NCBI GenBank assembly: GCA_025548565.1
Contig: JAJLPB010000005.1
Location: 62,001 to 126,000 of the forward strand
DNA: 64,000 nt
Direction: 5' to 3'
From: Rugamonas sp. A1-17
GTDB lineage: Bacteria; Pseudomonadota; Gammaproteobacteria; Burkholderiales; Burkholderiaceae_D
A program made the translations under genes and the position numbers. Position 1 is the stretch's first letter, and each line of letters opens with the position of its first letter. This document shows positions 1-7,327 of the stretch, in pieces. Below the pieces are notes generated by a model. It searched no databases and was not told the origin of the DNA. It saw only the letters and a program-made list of their open reading frames with translations.

Positions 1-475
1 GATTGAGCAGCTTGGCCATGTCGCCCACCACTTCCAGCCCATTGTTCTTGGTTTGCTTGACGGCCTGGATCAGCTCGTCGCTGAGGCCCTGGGCCGAGGT
101 GTCGCCCAGTTCTTCTTCGCTCAGGGCTTGCAGGCCCGGACGCTCCTTGATCTGCAGGCCGCGCTGGTCCTTGCTCAGCACCACCGGCGTGCCCACCGCC
201 AGCGACGGCAGCGCTTGCGCGGCGTAGGTTTCCAGCGGCGCCAGCAGCGAGGTGGCGATGGCGGCAGCCATCCGCAGACGGCGCTGTTTGCGCAGCGCTT
301 CTTCGATGTGCTGCTGCGTGATCAGGTTGAGCTCGGCGAAGATGTCGCCCAGCCGCTGCCCGGTCGTCCGTTGCAGCTCGATCGCGGCCGCCAGCTGTTC
401 TTCGGTGATCAGCTTCTGCTTGACCAGCAGCTGACCCAGCATCGACTTGCTTTGATTACTCGATAACCATCCCAT
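1..475 (-). CDS. MshEN-domain membrane protein, C-terminus beyond window
   Basis: Partial: 158 codons are visible and the frame runs off the left edge. Residues 12-60 contain two LGxxh-type repeats (LGQLLVKQKLI and LGDIFAELNLI) with the layout of the MshEN domain, which in type II secretion and type IV pilus ATPases binds c-di-GMP; ligand binding here is inference, because the usual glycine of each repeat is replaced. A short hydrophobic stretch (about 68-88) ending AAQA could be a membrane anchor or an internal signal. At 117-130 ALSEEELGDTSAQG repeats the motif of the exported proteins at 6105-9440. It starts 21 bases after the AraC gene, last visible in a six-gene leftward operon. Confidence 0.75.
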   Translation of the reverse strand, partial: MGWLSSNQSKSMLGQLLVKQKLITEEQLAAAIELQRTTGQRLGDIFAELNLITQQHIEEALRKQRRLRMAAAIATSLLAPLETYAAQALPSLAVGTPVVLSKDQRGLQIKERPGLQALSEEELGDTSAQGLSDELIQAVKQTKNNGLEVVGDMAKLLN

Positions 476-496
476 CGCCCCGTCTCCTTGTTATTG

Positions 497-1498
497 TTAT
501 GCCGTTTTGCGCGGCGTGGTGGCGTGCATCGACTCGGGCTCCGGTCCCGATTGATGCGCCATGTGCACGATGTCCGACGGCGCCATGCCGAACCAGCGCT
601 TGCAGGCCCGGTAGAACGCGCTCGGCTCCGAGAAGCCCAGCTGGAAGCTCAGCATCTTCAGCGACAGTTCGCCGCAGCTGAGCGATTGCCGCGCGAGCTC
701 GCGCCGGGTGTCGTCGACCAGGTTGGTGAAGCTGGTGCCTTCCTCGGCCAGCCGCCGTTGCAGCGTGCGCTCGCTCATCATCAGCTGGGCGGCGACGTCG
801 TCGCGATGCGGCGGGCCTTTGGGCAGCAGGCTCGCCAGCAGGCCCTGCACCTTGGCGCTGAAGGTCGGCGGTTCGGCGCGCGCCAGCGAGGCCAGCACGC
901 GTTCGCCGCTGCCCGGCACCAGCGGCGGGTTGGCGGGCAGGGCCATCACCAGGTCGCTGTCGGAAAACTCCATGACGTTGTGCGGCATGGAGAACTTGAC
1001 CGGGCAGCCGAAGGTCTCTTCGTACACGTGGGCGTTGGCCGGCTCGGCGAAGGTGTATTCCACCACCACCGGGGCGATGTCGTCGCGGCCGGCGGCGCAG
1101 CGGAGCGAACGCAGCAGCACGCACCAGACGAAGTCGTAGCGCTGTTGCGGCACGTTGCGCTGCGCGCCCGGCAGCAGCAGGCCGACGCGGGTGTGGCCGT
1201 GGCAGCGCTCGATCGAGCTTTGCACGGTCGGCGACACCAGCATGATGTGGCCCATCACGCCCAGCCAGCCGAGCCGGTGCGGCGAGGAGATCTTCAGGCC
1301 GATCAGCGGATCGCCGGATTTTTCCACCACCAGTTCCCACAGGTGGCTCAGTTTGTCGGACAGCGTGAGGGCGTCGCAGGCGAGGCCGTCCCCTTCGTCC
1401 AGGCCGGCTTGCGCGAACAGCGCTTCCGCTTCCACGCCGGAGTGGTGCAGGCGCGATTTGACGCCGCGCACCAGATGCAGGGCGGAGGAGTAGCTCAT
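497..1498 (-). CDS. AraC-family transcriptional regulator
   Basis: 333 aa. The first 200 or so residues resemble the arabinose-binding-type sensory domain (PF12625 type) and the C-terminal 100 form a double helix-turn-helix of the AraC/XylS family (MSERTLQRRLAEEG as recognition helix, then LGFSEPSAFYRACKRWFG). The ATG at 1498 was chosen because it overlaps the stop of the DUF2059 gene as ATGA, which implies translational coupling; a longer open frame upstream merely runs through that gene out of frame. It lies inside the operon with the C39 peptidase and outer-membrane proteins, so it probably regulates this operon and/or the divergent filA-like genes. The effector is unknown. Confidence 0.9.
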   Translation of the reverse strand: MSYSSALHLVRGVKSRLHHSGVEAEALFAQAGLDEGDGLACDALTLSDKLSHLWELVVEKSGDPLIGLKISSPHRLGWLGVMGHIMLVSPTVQSSIERCHGHTRVGLLLPGAQRNVPQQRYDFVWCVLLRSLRCAAGRDDIAPVVVEYTFAEPANAHVYEETFGCPVKFSMPHNVMEFSDSDLVMALPANPPLVPGSGERVLASLARAEPPTFSAKVQGLLASLLPKGPPHRDDVAAQLMMSERTLQRRLAEEGTSFTNLVDDTRRELARQSLSCGELSLKMLSFQLGFSEPSAFYRACKRWFGMAPSDIVHMAHQSGPEPESMHATTPRKTA

Positions 1499-2046
1499 GG
1501 CGTGACCGCGGCGCGCAGACGCAGGCCGATCTTCTCTTTCAGGCCCTGCAGTTTCGGATCGATCACGGCGCGGGTGTCGGCCGCCACGCCTTCGCCCAGC
1601 GTCTTCTGCATTTCCGGCAGCATGGCCTCGAATTTTTTCTTGACCGGCGATTCCAGGATGGCGATCAGTTGCTTGAGCTCTTCCTCGGTGTAGCGCTCGG
1701 CCAGCAGCGGGGCGATGGTGGTCGGGATCAGCTTGTCGGCGCTGCCCTTGGTGATCGGCGTGGCGTCGGCCATGAACTGCTTGGCCTCGCCGACGATGTC
1801 GTTCATGGCGGCGTCGCGCTTGTCGGGCGCGGCGCGGCCCTGCAGCATGGCGCGCGCCTGTTGCACGGCGTCGGCCACCGGCGCCTGCAGCATCTGCTGG
1901 CCGATGTTGTCCGGGTTCCACAGCTTCAGCACCTTGTCGACCAGCGCCTGCTTGGCCGGCGGCACCGGCGCGGCGCAGGCGCCGGCAGAAATGAGCGCCA
2001 GCAACAGCAGGCCGCGCTTGCAATGGATAGTGATGGGTGTCTTCAT
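1495..2046 (-). CDS. DUF2059 family periplasmic protein
   Basis: 183 aa. An N-terminal signal peptide ends near ACAA (about residue 26). The body matches DUF2059 in pattern, with the typical YTEEELKQLIAILESPVKKKFEAM segment split here as YTEEELKQLIAIL and SPVKKKFEAM, and an all-helical composition. The molecular function of the family is unknown. It begins 18 bases after the FadL-like gene and its stop overlaps the AraC start by four bases, so it is translated as part of the operon. A periplasmic helical protein between two barrels and a C39 peptidase could act as a chaperone or assembly factor; that is inference. Confidence 0.82.
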   Translation of the reverse strand: MKTPITIHCKRGLLLLALISAGACAAPVPPAKQALVDKVLKLWNPDNIGQQMLQAPVADAVQQARAMLQGRAAPDKRDAAMNDIVGEAKQFMADATPITKGSADKLIPTTIAPLLAERYTEEELKQLIAILESPVKKKFEAMLPEMQKTLGEGVAADTRAVIDPKLQGLKEKIGLRLRAAVTP

Positions 2047-2064
2047 GGTGTGCTCCTCAAAAAA

Positions 2065-3696
2065 TCAGAAACGCTTGTTGATCTCGAAACCAAAATAGCG
2101 CACGTGAATGTCGCCCTTGACGTTCTGGCCGGCATACGGGTTGTAGATGATGTTCAGGAAGTTGCTGCAGTTCAGATTGCAGTCGGTGTTGGCCGGCACG
2201 TCGTACTTGCCGGTCATGTAGGAGGCGGTGACGCTGACCTCGGTGTTCTTGTTGACCTTGAAGCTCAGGCCGGTGCTCAGCAGCTTGGTGTTGGGCAGCG
2301 GCGCCAGCAGGTCGAGCTTGTTGTTCGGGATCGAGGTCTTGCGCGGCTCGTAGCCGAAGCGCAGCGCCAGCCGCTCCATCGGGAACAGTTGCAGGCCGTA
2401 GGCCATGTTGACCACGCTCTTGTAGCCGCGCGGGATGACCAGCTTGCCCGAGTCCGGGATGCCGTACAGCCGCGCCACTTCCAGCAGCTTGATGCTCTGG
2501 TCGAACTGGAAGCGCAGCGCGTCCCATTCGCTCCAGCGGGCGTAGCTGGCGTCGACGTTGAGCTGGACGTAGCGGACCGGCTTGAGCTTGATCCCCACCT
2601 GCAGGTGCGAGGGGAAGGGGATGATGGCGCTCATGTTGCCCTTCTGCGTGGCCGGGATCGAGGTCGGGAAGCCCAGCACGGCGCCGGCGATCGGCCCCAG
2701 CAGCGAGGCGTTCATGCCGCGCACGAAGTTGCGCAGCATGGGCTCGGTGTCGAAGCGGTAGTTGCCGGTGTAGTGGGTCTTGGAGCCGCCCTGGTAGACC
2801 GCGCCCAGCGCCAGCCACGGCCGCGGTTCCCACAGCACACCGAGGTTGAGGGTGGGGTCGAACGGCGCCGTCAGTTCCAGCCGCATGTTGGCGGCCTTCT
2901 TGAACGGGCTGACCATGCCGTCCTTGCCGCCGCCGCACACGCCGAAGCCCAGCACGTCGATGATGTTGCCGCCATCCTCCGGGCACCAGCCTTTCTGCAG
3001 CTGGCCGAACACGCCCAGCAGCTCATTCGGGAAGCGCATATTGGTGTCGACCACGAAGGCGGCGTGGGCGATCGGCACGGCCACGCCGAAGCGCAGCGTG
3101 TCCGAATACTTGTAGCCGACCGACGGCGACAAATAGACCAGGCGCTGGATCTGCTCCTGCCGGCCCTGGTACTGGCCGGGGTCGTTGGGATCGGTGGTGC
3201 GGTCCAGGCTCATGGCCTGCGCCATGTAGCTGTCGGTGGCGAAGGTCCATGGCGAGCCGGCCTTGTTCCAGTACATGCCGATGCCGGGCACGGCCACCGC
3301 CGGCAGGCGCCAGCCGGGCATGCCGTAGCCGGGCACGTACATCACCTGGCGCACCGGGCCGGTGTGGGTGTTGGAGAGCGGGTCGTCCTTCCAGCCGCCG
3401 ATGTCGAAGTTCGGGCCGGGCGTGAAACTGGCCGCGGTGCGGATCGAGGCCACGAAGTTGTGGATGCTCTCGCCGTCGCCGGTCAGGCGCGCCAGGCCGG
3501 CGGGGTTGAAGTGGATCGAGGCGACGCCGGGCGGATCGGCGGTCACGGCATTACCGAGCGACATGGCGACCACGCTGGTGGTCAGGTTCTCGGTCAGCGC
3601 GGCGTGCGCCGTCAGCGGGCACAGCGTGGTGCAAGCGGCCGCGACGGCGGCCGCCAGCAGGCGCCGCTGCGCGAAGGCTGGAGGGAACGGGTTCAT
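2065..3696 (-). CDS. FadL/OmpP1-type outer-membrane beta-barrel
   Basis: 543 aa, longer than E. coli FadL (about 446). A signal peptide ends near AHA (residue 32), followed by LTENLTTSVVAMSLGNAVTA, a mature N-terminus with the FadL look (GNAVTADPPGVASIHFNPAGLARL, the 'NPAGL' hatch motif). The body has alternating amphipathic strands and the chain ends with the aromatic F (FGFEINKRF) expected of a barrel insertion signal. FadL proteins import hydrophobic compounds; here the context (C39 peptidase, second barrel, secreted filA-like proteins) suggests a dedicated role in surface-protein export or anchoring. An internal loop contains CPEDGG and VCGGG cysteines. Gap to the upstream gene is 16 bases. 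Confidence 0.87.
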   Translation of the reverse strand: MNPFPPAFAQRRLLAAAVAAACTTLCPLTAHAALTENLTTSVVAMSLGNAVTADPPGVASIHFNPAGLARLTGDGESIHNFVASIRTAASFTPGPNFDIGGWKDDPLSNTHTGPVRQVMYVPGYGMPGWRLPAVAVPGIGMYWNKAGSPWTFATDSYMAQAMSLDRTTDPNDPGQYQGRQEQIQRLVYLSPSVGYKYSDTLRFGVAVPIAHAAFVVDTNMRFPNELLGVFGQLQKGWCPEDGGNIIDVLGFGVCGGGKDGMVSPFKKAANMRLELTAPFDPTLNLGVLWEPRPWLALGAVYQGGSKTHYTGNYRFDTEPMLRNFVRGMNASLLGPIAGAVLGFPTSIPATQKGNMSAIIPFPSHLQVGIKLKPVRYVQLNVDASYARWSEWDALRFQFDQSIKLLEVARLYGIPDSGKLVIPRGYKSVVNMAYGLQLFPMERLALRFGYEPRKTSIPNNKLDLLAPLPNTKLLSTGLSFKVNKNTEVSVTASYMTGKYDVPANTDCNLNCSNFLNIIYNPYAGQNVKGDIHVRYFGFEINKRF

Positions 3697-3712
3697 GAAG
3701 GGAGTGGGCCGG

Positions 3713-4738
3713 TCAGAAGTTGAGCGGGATGTTCATGCCGACCGTCATGTTCGGCGAATCCGGCGTCAGGCCGATGCCGACCGACAGGTTGACCGTGGTC
3801 TTGGGCGAGATGCGGTAGCCCAGGCCCATGTTGAGGATGCTGGAGGTCTGCATGTGGGTCTTGGCTTCCAGGCCGTCGGCAAAGCGCAGCTTGGAGCCGG
3901 CCGAGATCGCCTCCTGGAAGGAGATCGTGGTGGAGATGCCGTACGACAGCGCGTACGCGAAGCCCATGCCGAAGCCGATCGTGTTGCCGGGCTGGACGCG
4001 GGTGAGCACGCGCGTGCCGTTGACCTGCCACAGGTTCTTGGCCGGCAGGCTGGCGGTGAAGTTGAGCGAGCCGAACAGCGCGACCGGGTCGACGATCTTG
4101 TTGACGTTGAGGCCGGCCGAGAAGGCGCCGACGCCGCTGCCGGTGGCCTCGCCGCTGCCGGCGATGATCTTGAACGGGCTGCGGCCGGTCGGCAGGCGCA
4201 CGTTGCTGGTGACGGTCAGGTTGGGCGTGTCGCGGTGCGCCTCGAACGGCTGCCAGCGGGCGCCGACGGACAGGTCGCCCAGCGAGTTGGACACGCCGTT
4301 GGACAGGTTGTTGTCCGAGTAGCGCGAGATGAAGGGCAGGGTGACGTTGCCGGTCAGGTTGTCGAGCACGCCGTAGTCGGCCGAGAAGGTGTTGGTGATG
4401 CTGTGCGAGCTGGTGTTCTCGATGTTGAACAGCGTGGTGCTGCCGTTGGCCAGGTCGGTGACGATGCGCTCCTCGCCCACATACGAATAGGTGAGGTCGT
4501 AGGTCACGGCCATCTGGTTGCGGCGGATCAGCGAGTATTGCTTGTCGACGGCGGTCAGGGTCTGCTTGAGCAGCGCGCTCTGGTCGCCTTCGCCTTCCTT
4601 CTTGGCCAGCGCGTCGCGGGCGGCGTCGGCGCTGGCGGGCGCGCTCGGCGTGGTTTGTTGCGCGGCGGCGGGCAGCGCCAGCAGGGCGGCGGCAATGGCT
4701 GCGGCGATCGGCAGGGTACGGAAAATCATCGTGGTCAT
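3713..4738 (-). CDS. Outer-membrane beta-barrel protein (MetA/transporter-like)
   Basis: 341 aa. A signal peptide (IAAAIAAALLALPAAAQ, about residues 10-26) is followed by a helical, charged stretch (about 35-75) and then by alternating strands ending in NIPLNF, a C-terminal aromatic barrel signature. The pattern of short strands (YDLTYSYVGEER, GDLSVGARWQPF, VRLPTGRSPF) recalls the 'MetA-pathway of phenol degradation' barrel family often annotated simply as transporter. No substrate can be read from sequence. It follows the C39 peptidase gene by 37 bases and precedes the FadL-like gene by 16, so the two barrels are co-transcribed and likely act together. Confidence 0.82.
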   Translation of the reverse strand: MTTMIFRTLPIAAAIAAALLALPAAAQQTTPSAPASADAARDALAKKEGEGDQSALLKQTLTAVDKQYSLIRRNQMAVTYDLTYSYVGEERIVTDLANGSTTLFNIENTSSHSITNTFSADYGVLDNLTGNVTLPFISRYSDNNLSNGVSNSLGDLSVGARWQPFEAHRDTPNLTVTSNVRLPTGRSPFKIIAGSGEATGSGVGAFSAGLNVNKIVDPVALFGSLNFTASLPAKNLWQVNGTRVLTRVQPGNTIGFGMGFAYALSYGISTTISFQEAISAGSKLRFADGLEAKTHMQTSSILNMGLGYRISPKTTVNLSVGIGLTPDSPNMTVGMNIPLNF

Positions 4739-4775
4739 CCTTGAGAGAGTGGGCGCGAGCGGGTAAAAGGTGGGG

Positions 4776-5543
4776 TTAATTGCGATGCATCCAGGTGCCG
4801 GCGGCGCCCGAATTGACGGCGCGCAGCAACAGCTGGGCCGAGTTGGACAGGCCGTCCTGCCGGCCCTTGCCTGTGACGCGGTCCATGTCGGCCACGCCCA
4901 GTTCCTGATCGGTCAGCGCCAGCTGCGCCACCGGTTTCTGATTCTTGGCCGGGGAGATGATGAACAGGGTGTTCTTGTCCCACCAGCGCGCGAACTCCTC
5001 GACCGAGAACACGATGTTGCCGGCCGACGGGTCGGCGATGAAGACCACGCCGTCGCGGATGCCGCGCAACACCACGAAGTGCTTGGAACCGGCGTAGTCG
5101 ATCGGCACGATGGCCGGCTCCTCCAGCGTCATCAGGTCCTTGATCTCGGCCTTGAAGCCGGCGCCGGACAGGCCCAGCGAGCCGACGTAGCGCTTCATGT
5201 CGAGCAGCGAGAAGCCGCGCCGCTCGATGATCTTTTCCTTCTCGCCCTTGTCGAGCATGCCTTCCATGGCTTGCTGCTCGTTGACCATCACGCCCAGGTG
5301 GTAGTTGAGAATGGTGACCAGCGCGGCCGAGCCGCAGCTGAAGTCGAAGGCCTGGCGGACGATGTGCTTGTACTTGAGCTCGGAGAACGGCTCCATCGCC
5401 ACCGACTGCACATAGGCGCCGCCGCCGAGCATGGTCTGCGGCATCTCGTACTGGCCCTTGGGGCGGTCTTGCGGTTCGTGGCGGGACATGAGGCCGGCGC
5501 CGCCGATGGCGGCCGCGAGCACGGTCAACAGGATCATCAGCAT
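4776..5543 (-). CDS. C39-type cysteine peptidase, membrane-anchored, no ABC domains
   Basis: 255 aa. Residues 1-19 form a signal/anchor helix. The peptidase core shows the C39 signature: oxyanion Gln64, catalytic Cys70 in FSCGSAALVTIL, His155 in SKHFVVLRG and Asp171 in ADPSAG. Family C39 enzymes usually sit at the N-terminus of bacteriocin ABC exporters and cut after GG leaders; here there is no transporter or ATPase, so it should act on the periplasmic side. Downstream of the core, residues 208-227 (LALTDQELG...DRVTGKG) resemble the leader-like motif of the divergent exported proteins. Acinetobacter fil clusters carry a comparable C39 protein (FilB, from memory). First assured gene of the leftward operon. 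Confidence 0.88.
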   Translation of the reverse strand: MLMILLTVLAAAIGGAGLMSRHEPQDRPKGQYEMPQTMLGGGAYVQSVAMEPFSELKYKHIVRQAFDFSCGSAALVTILNYHLGVMVNEQQAMEGMLDKGEKEKIIERRGFSLLDMKRYVGSLGLSGAGFKAEIKDLMTLEEPAIVPIDYAGSKHFVVLRGIRDGVVFIADPSAGNIVFSVEEFARWWDKNTLFIISPAKNQKPVAQLALTDQELGVADMDRVTGKGRQDGLSNSAQLLLRAVNSGAAGTWMHRN

Positions 5544-5547
5544 GGCC

Positions 5548-5685
5548 TCAGCCCTCGCGCGCGGGCCGCGCCACGCGCGGGAGCATGCCCTTGCGCGCGC
5601 GACAAAAGTGCTGTCGGCATTGGCGGGAAAAACTGCGGGCGTAGGCTGCGCCCAGAGGCGTCGGGCGCCCCGTTGTTGGGTTCAT
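5548..5685 (-). CDS. Possible 45-aa Arg-rich leader ORF
   Basis: ATG at 5685 is preceded by a good ribosome site (TGGAGACAAG). The frame encodes 45 aa starting MNPTTGRPTPLGAAYARSFS, contains two Cys and nine Arg, and ends TGA four bases before the ATG of the C39 peptidase. The position suggests translational coupling or a leader peptide. No family recognised; composition is not decisive because GC-rich DNA readily gives Arg-rich frames. The strong ribosome site is the main support. Confidence 0.42.
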   Translation of the reverse strand: MNPTTGRPTPLGAAYARSFSRQCRQHFCRARKGMLPRVARPAREG

Positions 5686-6104
5686 CTTGTCTCCAGTATT
5701 CTTAATTAGAACGGTCGTGCTTTATTAAGGCGACAACTCGTCTTTCTTTTCTAGTAATTAATTAACGCATGATTTGCCAAAACCGAGCATCTGTTTTTTT
5801 AGAGATGTGACTCTAGAAAATTTCAAACGAACCTGTGCTACAGGCGACAACAAAAGTGCAACAACGACCACATCCATGTCCTCACTCTGTGTGGCTCTCA
5901 AGGCCACGTTGTTGGCTTTAGAAGTCAGCGCGCCGCGCTGGACCGGCGTCGGCGGCGACTCCTATGATGGACTCAATTAATAGTCAAATATTAAGATTTT
6001 CACGGCACCGGACAGTGCGCCGAAGCTCCTACCCGGAGCCGAGGACCAGACTGAACGGCCGTGGGCCCGGACAAAAAAATTCATACACAACTCGGAGATA
6101 AAAA
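5686..6104. promoter_or_regulatory. Divergent control region between C39 operon and filA-like genes
   Basis: About 420 bases with no convincing gene. The part at 5690-5870 is AT-rich (TTAATTAATTAA-like stretches) and probably holds promoters for both directions. From 5893 to 5970 it carries a segment also found before the second filA-like gene. The filA1 leader then contains a small hairpin GCTCC-TACCC-GGAGC near 6022-6041 and a ribosome site CGGAGATAAAAA before 6105. No canonical sigma-70 hexamer pair could be fixed by eye, and no c-di-GMP riboswitch consensus was seen. Confidence 0.6.
5893..5970 (+). repeat. Duplicated upstream element, copy A
   Basis: Aligns without gaps to 6633-6710; about two thirds of positions match, with the blocks GGCTC.CAAGG, TTGGC, AAGTCAGCGCG, GCTGGAC and GATGG conserved. 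It lies 135 bases before filA1. It is far less conserved than the coding sequences it precedes. Confidence 0.65.
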
Positions 6105-6614
6105 ATGCAAATCGTAAAAACCGCAATCGCAGCAGCCCTGGCAACCCTGGCTTTCTCGGCATCGGCCATGACCCCGATCCAGGACGCGGAACTGAGCACC
6201 GTCAGCGGCCAGGACGGCGTGTCGATCGCCGCCAATCTGAACATCAAGATTGACTCCTTCGTCTACACCGACACCGACGCGCTGGACGCGAACGGCATGG
6301 GTGGCGGTTCGGTCAGCTTCAACGGCATCAAGGTTAACGGCCTGATCGCCGCTAACATCGACATCCTGTCGAAGAACTCCTTCCTGGCCGCGGCCGGCGC
6401 CGCTGGCGTGACCAACCCGGGCACCTTCTACAACCCAGCCACCGGCGGCGACGTGGTGCAGATCGCCATTCCACAAAGCGTGGTTGCTGACGGCCACTAC
6501 CTGAACGTGTCGGTTGACGCGATCAAGATGGGCAACAGCGCAGCATCGTTCGGTTCGGTGGCAATGAACCAGATCGACATGCGCGGCACCACCGTCTGGA
6601 TCTTCGCGCACTAA
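6105..6614 (+). CDS. FilA-like (DUF6160-like) exported protein 1
   Basis: 169 aa. Signal peptide 1-21 ends ASA. Immediately after comes MTPIQDAELSTVSGQDG (22-38), in which ELSTVSGQ is nearly the ELxxVxGG form of double-glycine leaders (compare ELDSVSGG of colicin V). The mature part is rich in Ala, Gly, Asn, Val and Ile with alternating beta pattern and no cysteine, and ends in a strand closing with His (GTTVWIFAH). Ribosome site CGGAGATAAAAA. The proposed path is Sec export, then trimming at or near G35-Q36 by the C39 peptidase encoded divergently, then passage to the surface; only the motif is seen, the rest is inference. Confidence 0.85.
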   Translation: MQIVKTAIAAALATLAFSASAMTPIQDAELSTVSGQDGVSIAANLNIKIDSFVYTDTDALDANGMGGGSVSFNGIKVNGLIAANIDILSKNSFLAAAGAAGVTNPGTFYNPATGGDVVQIAIPQSVVADGHYLNVSVDAIKMGNSAASFGSVAMNQIDMRGTTVWIFAH

Positions 6615-6632
6615 TCCAGGCTTGTCCGCGCT

Positions 6633-6710
6633 GGCTCGCAAGGTCTGTAGCTTGGCCTGAAAAGTCAGCGCGGCATGCTGGACGCTGGCGACAGCGTAGC
6701 CCTAAGATGG
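6633..6710 (+). repeat. Duplicated upstream element, copy B
   Basis: Gap-free counterpart of 5893-5970, sitting 60 bases before filA2. Shows that the tandem duplication included upstream control DNA, or that this DNA is a shared regulator site. Contains in-frame stops, so it is not coding. Confidence 0.65.
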
Positions 6711-6770
6711 TTACGCAGCATTGAAAAAAACACAAAAATACCTAGACCAAAACCTCACGGAGACGCCCAC

Positions 6771-7280
6771 ATGCAATTCATCAAAACCGCAGCAGCAGCA
6801 GCCCTGGCAACCCTGGCTTTCTCGGCATCGGCCATGACCCCGATTCAAGACGCGGAGCTGAGCACCGTCAGCGGCCAGGACGGCGTGTCGATCGCAGCCA
6901 ACCTGAACATCAAAATCGCATCGTTCACCTACACCGACACCGACGCGCTGGACGCGAACGGCATGGGTGGCGGTTCGGTCAGCTTCAACGGCATCAAGGT
7001 CAACGGCCTGATCGCCGCCAACATCGACATCCTGTCGAAGAACTCCTTCCTGGCCGCGGCCGGCGCCGCTGGCGTGACCAACCCAGGCACCTTCTACAAC
7101 CCAGCCACCGGCGGCGACGTGGTGCAGATCGCCATTCCACAAAGCGTGGTTGCTGACGGCCACTACCTGAACGTGTCGGTTGACGCGATCAAGATGGGCA
7201 ACAGCGCAGCATCGTTCGGCTCGGTCGCAATGAACCAGATCGACATGCGCGGCACCACCGTCTGGATCTTCGCTCACTAA
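6771..7280 (+). CDS. FilA-like (DUF6160-like) exported protein 2
   Basis: 169 aa, same length as protein 1 and differing at only about five residues (QFI for QIV near the N-terminus, one Ala/Ile in the signal peptide, ASFT for DSFV near 50). The ATG at 6771 was chosen over an earlier in-frame start at 6675 because it matches the start of the paralogue and has CACGGAGACGCCCAC upstream. Same layout: signal peptide ending ASA, leader-like ELSTVSGQ-DG, beta-rich body, terminal His. The near-identity at DNA level indicates a recent duplication or gene conversion; many remaining differences are silent. Confidence 0.87.
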   Translation: MQFIKTAAAAALATLAFSASAMTPIQDAELSTVSGQDGVSIAANLNIKIASFTYTDTDALDANGMGGGSVSFNGIKVNGLIAANIDILSKNSFLAAAGAAGVTNPGTFYNPATGGDVVQIAIPQSVVADGHYLNVSVDAIKMGNSAASFGSVAMNQIDMRGTTVWIFAH

Positions 7281-7292
7281 TCAGCTGAGCTT

Positions 7293-7316
7293 CAACAGCC
7301 GCTGCGGCGGCTGTTG
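7293..7316 (+). terminator. Perfect 10-bp hairpin between filA2 and the third paralogue
   Basis: CAACAGCCGC, loop TGCG, then GCGGCTGTTG. There is no T-run after it, so it may act as a partial attenuator or as a 3' stabiliser that lets filA1/2 message outlast the downstream genes, rather than as a full terminator. Confidence 0.6.
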
Positions 7317-7327
7317 ATCCCCACATC

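Noticed and set aside
1669..3723. Plus-strand open frame of 684 codons
   Set aside because: It lies antisense to the DUF2059 and FadL-like genes, has a low-complexity Arg/His/Val/Gly-rich composition and no domain; typical shadow frame of high-GC DNA.
5774..5980. 68-codon frame in the divergent control region
   Set aside because: TTG start without ribosome site, and the homologous upstream segment before filA2 has stop codons, so the conserved part is not coding.
5686..6104. c-di-GMP riboswitch before filA1
   Set aside because: Looked for because of the MshEN protein, but the conserved GEMM core sequences are not present; only a small hairpin is seen.
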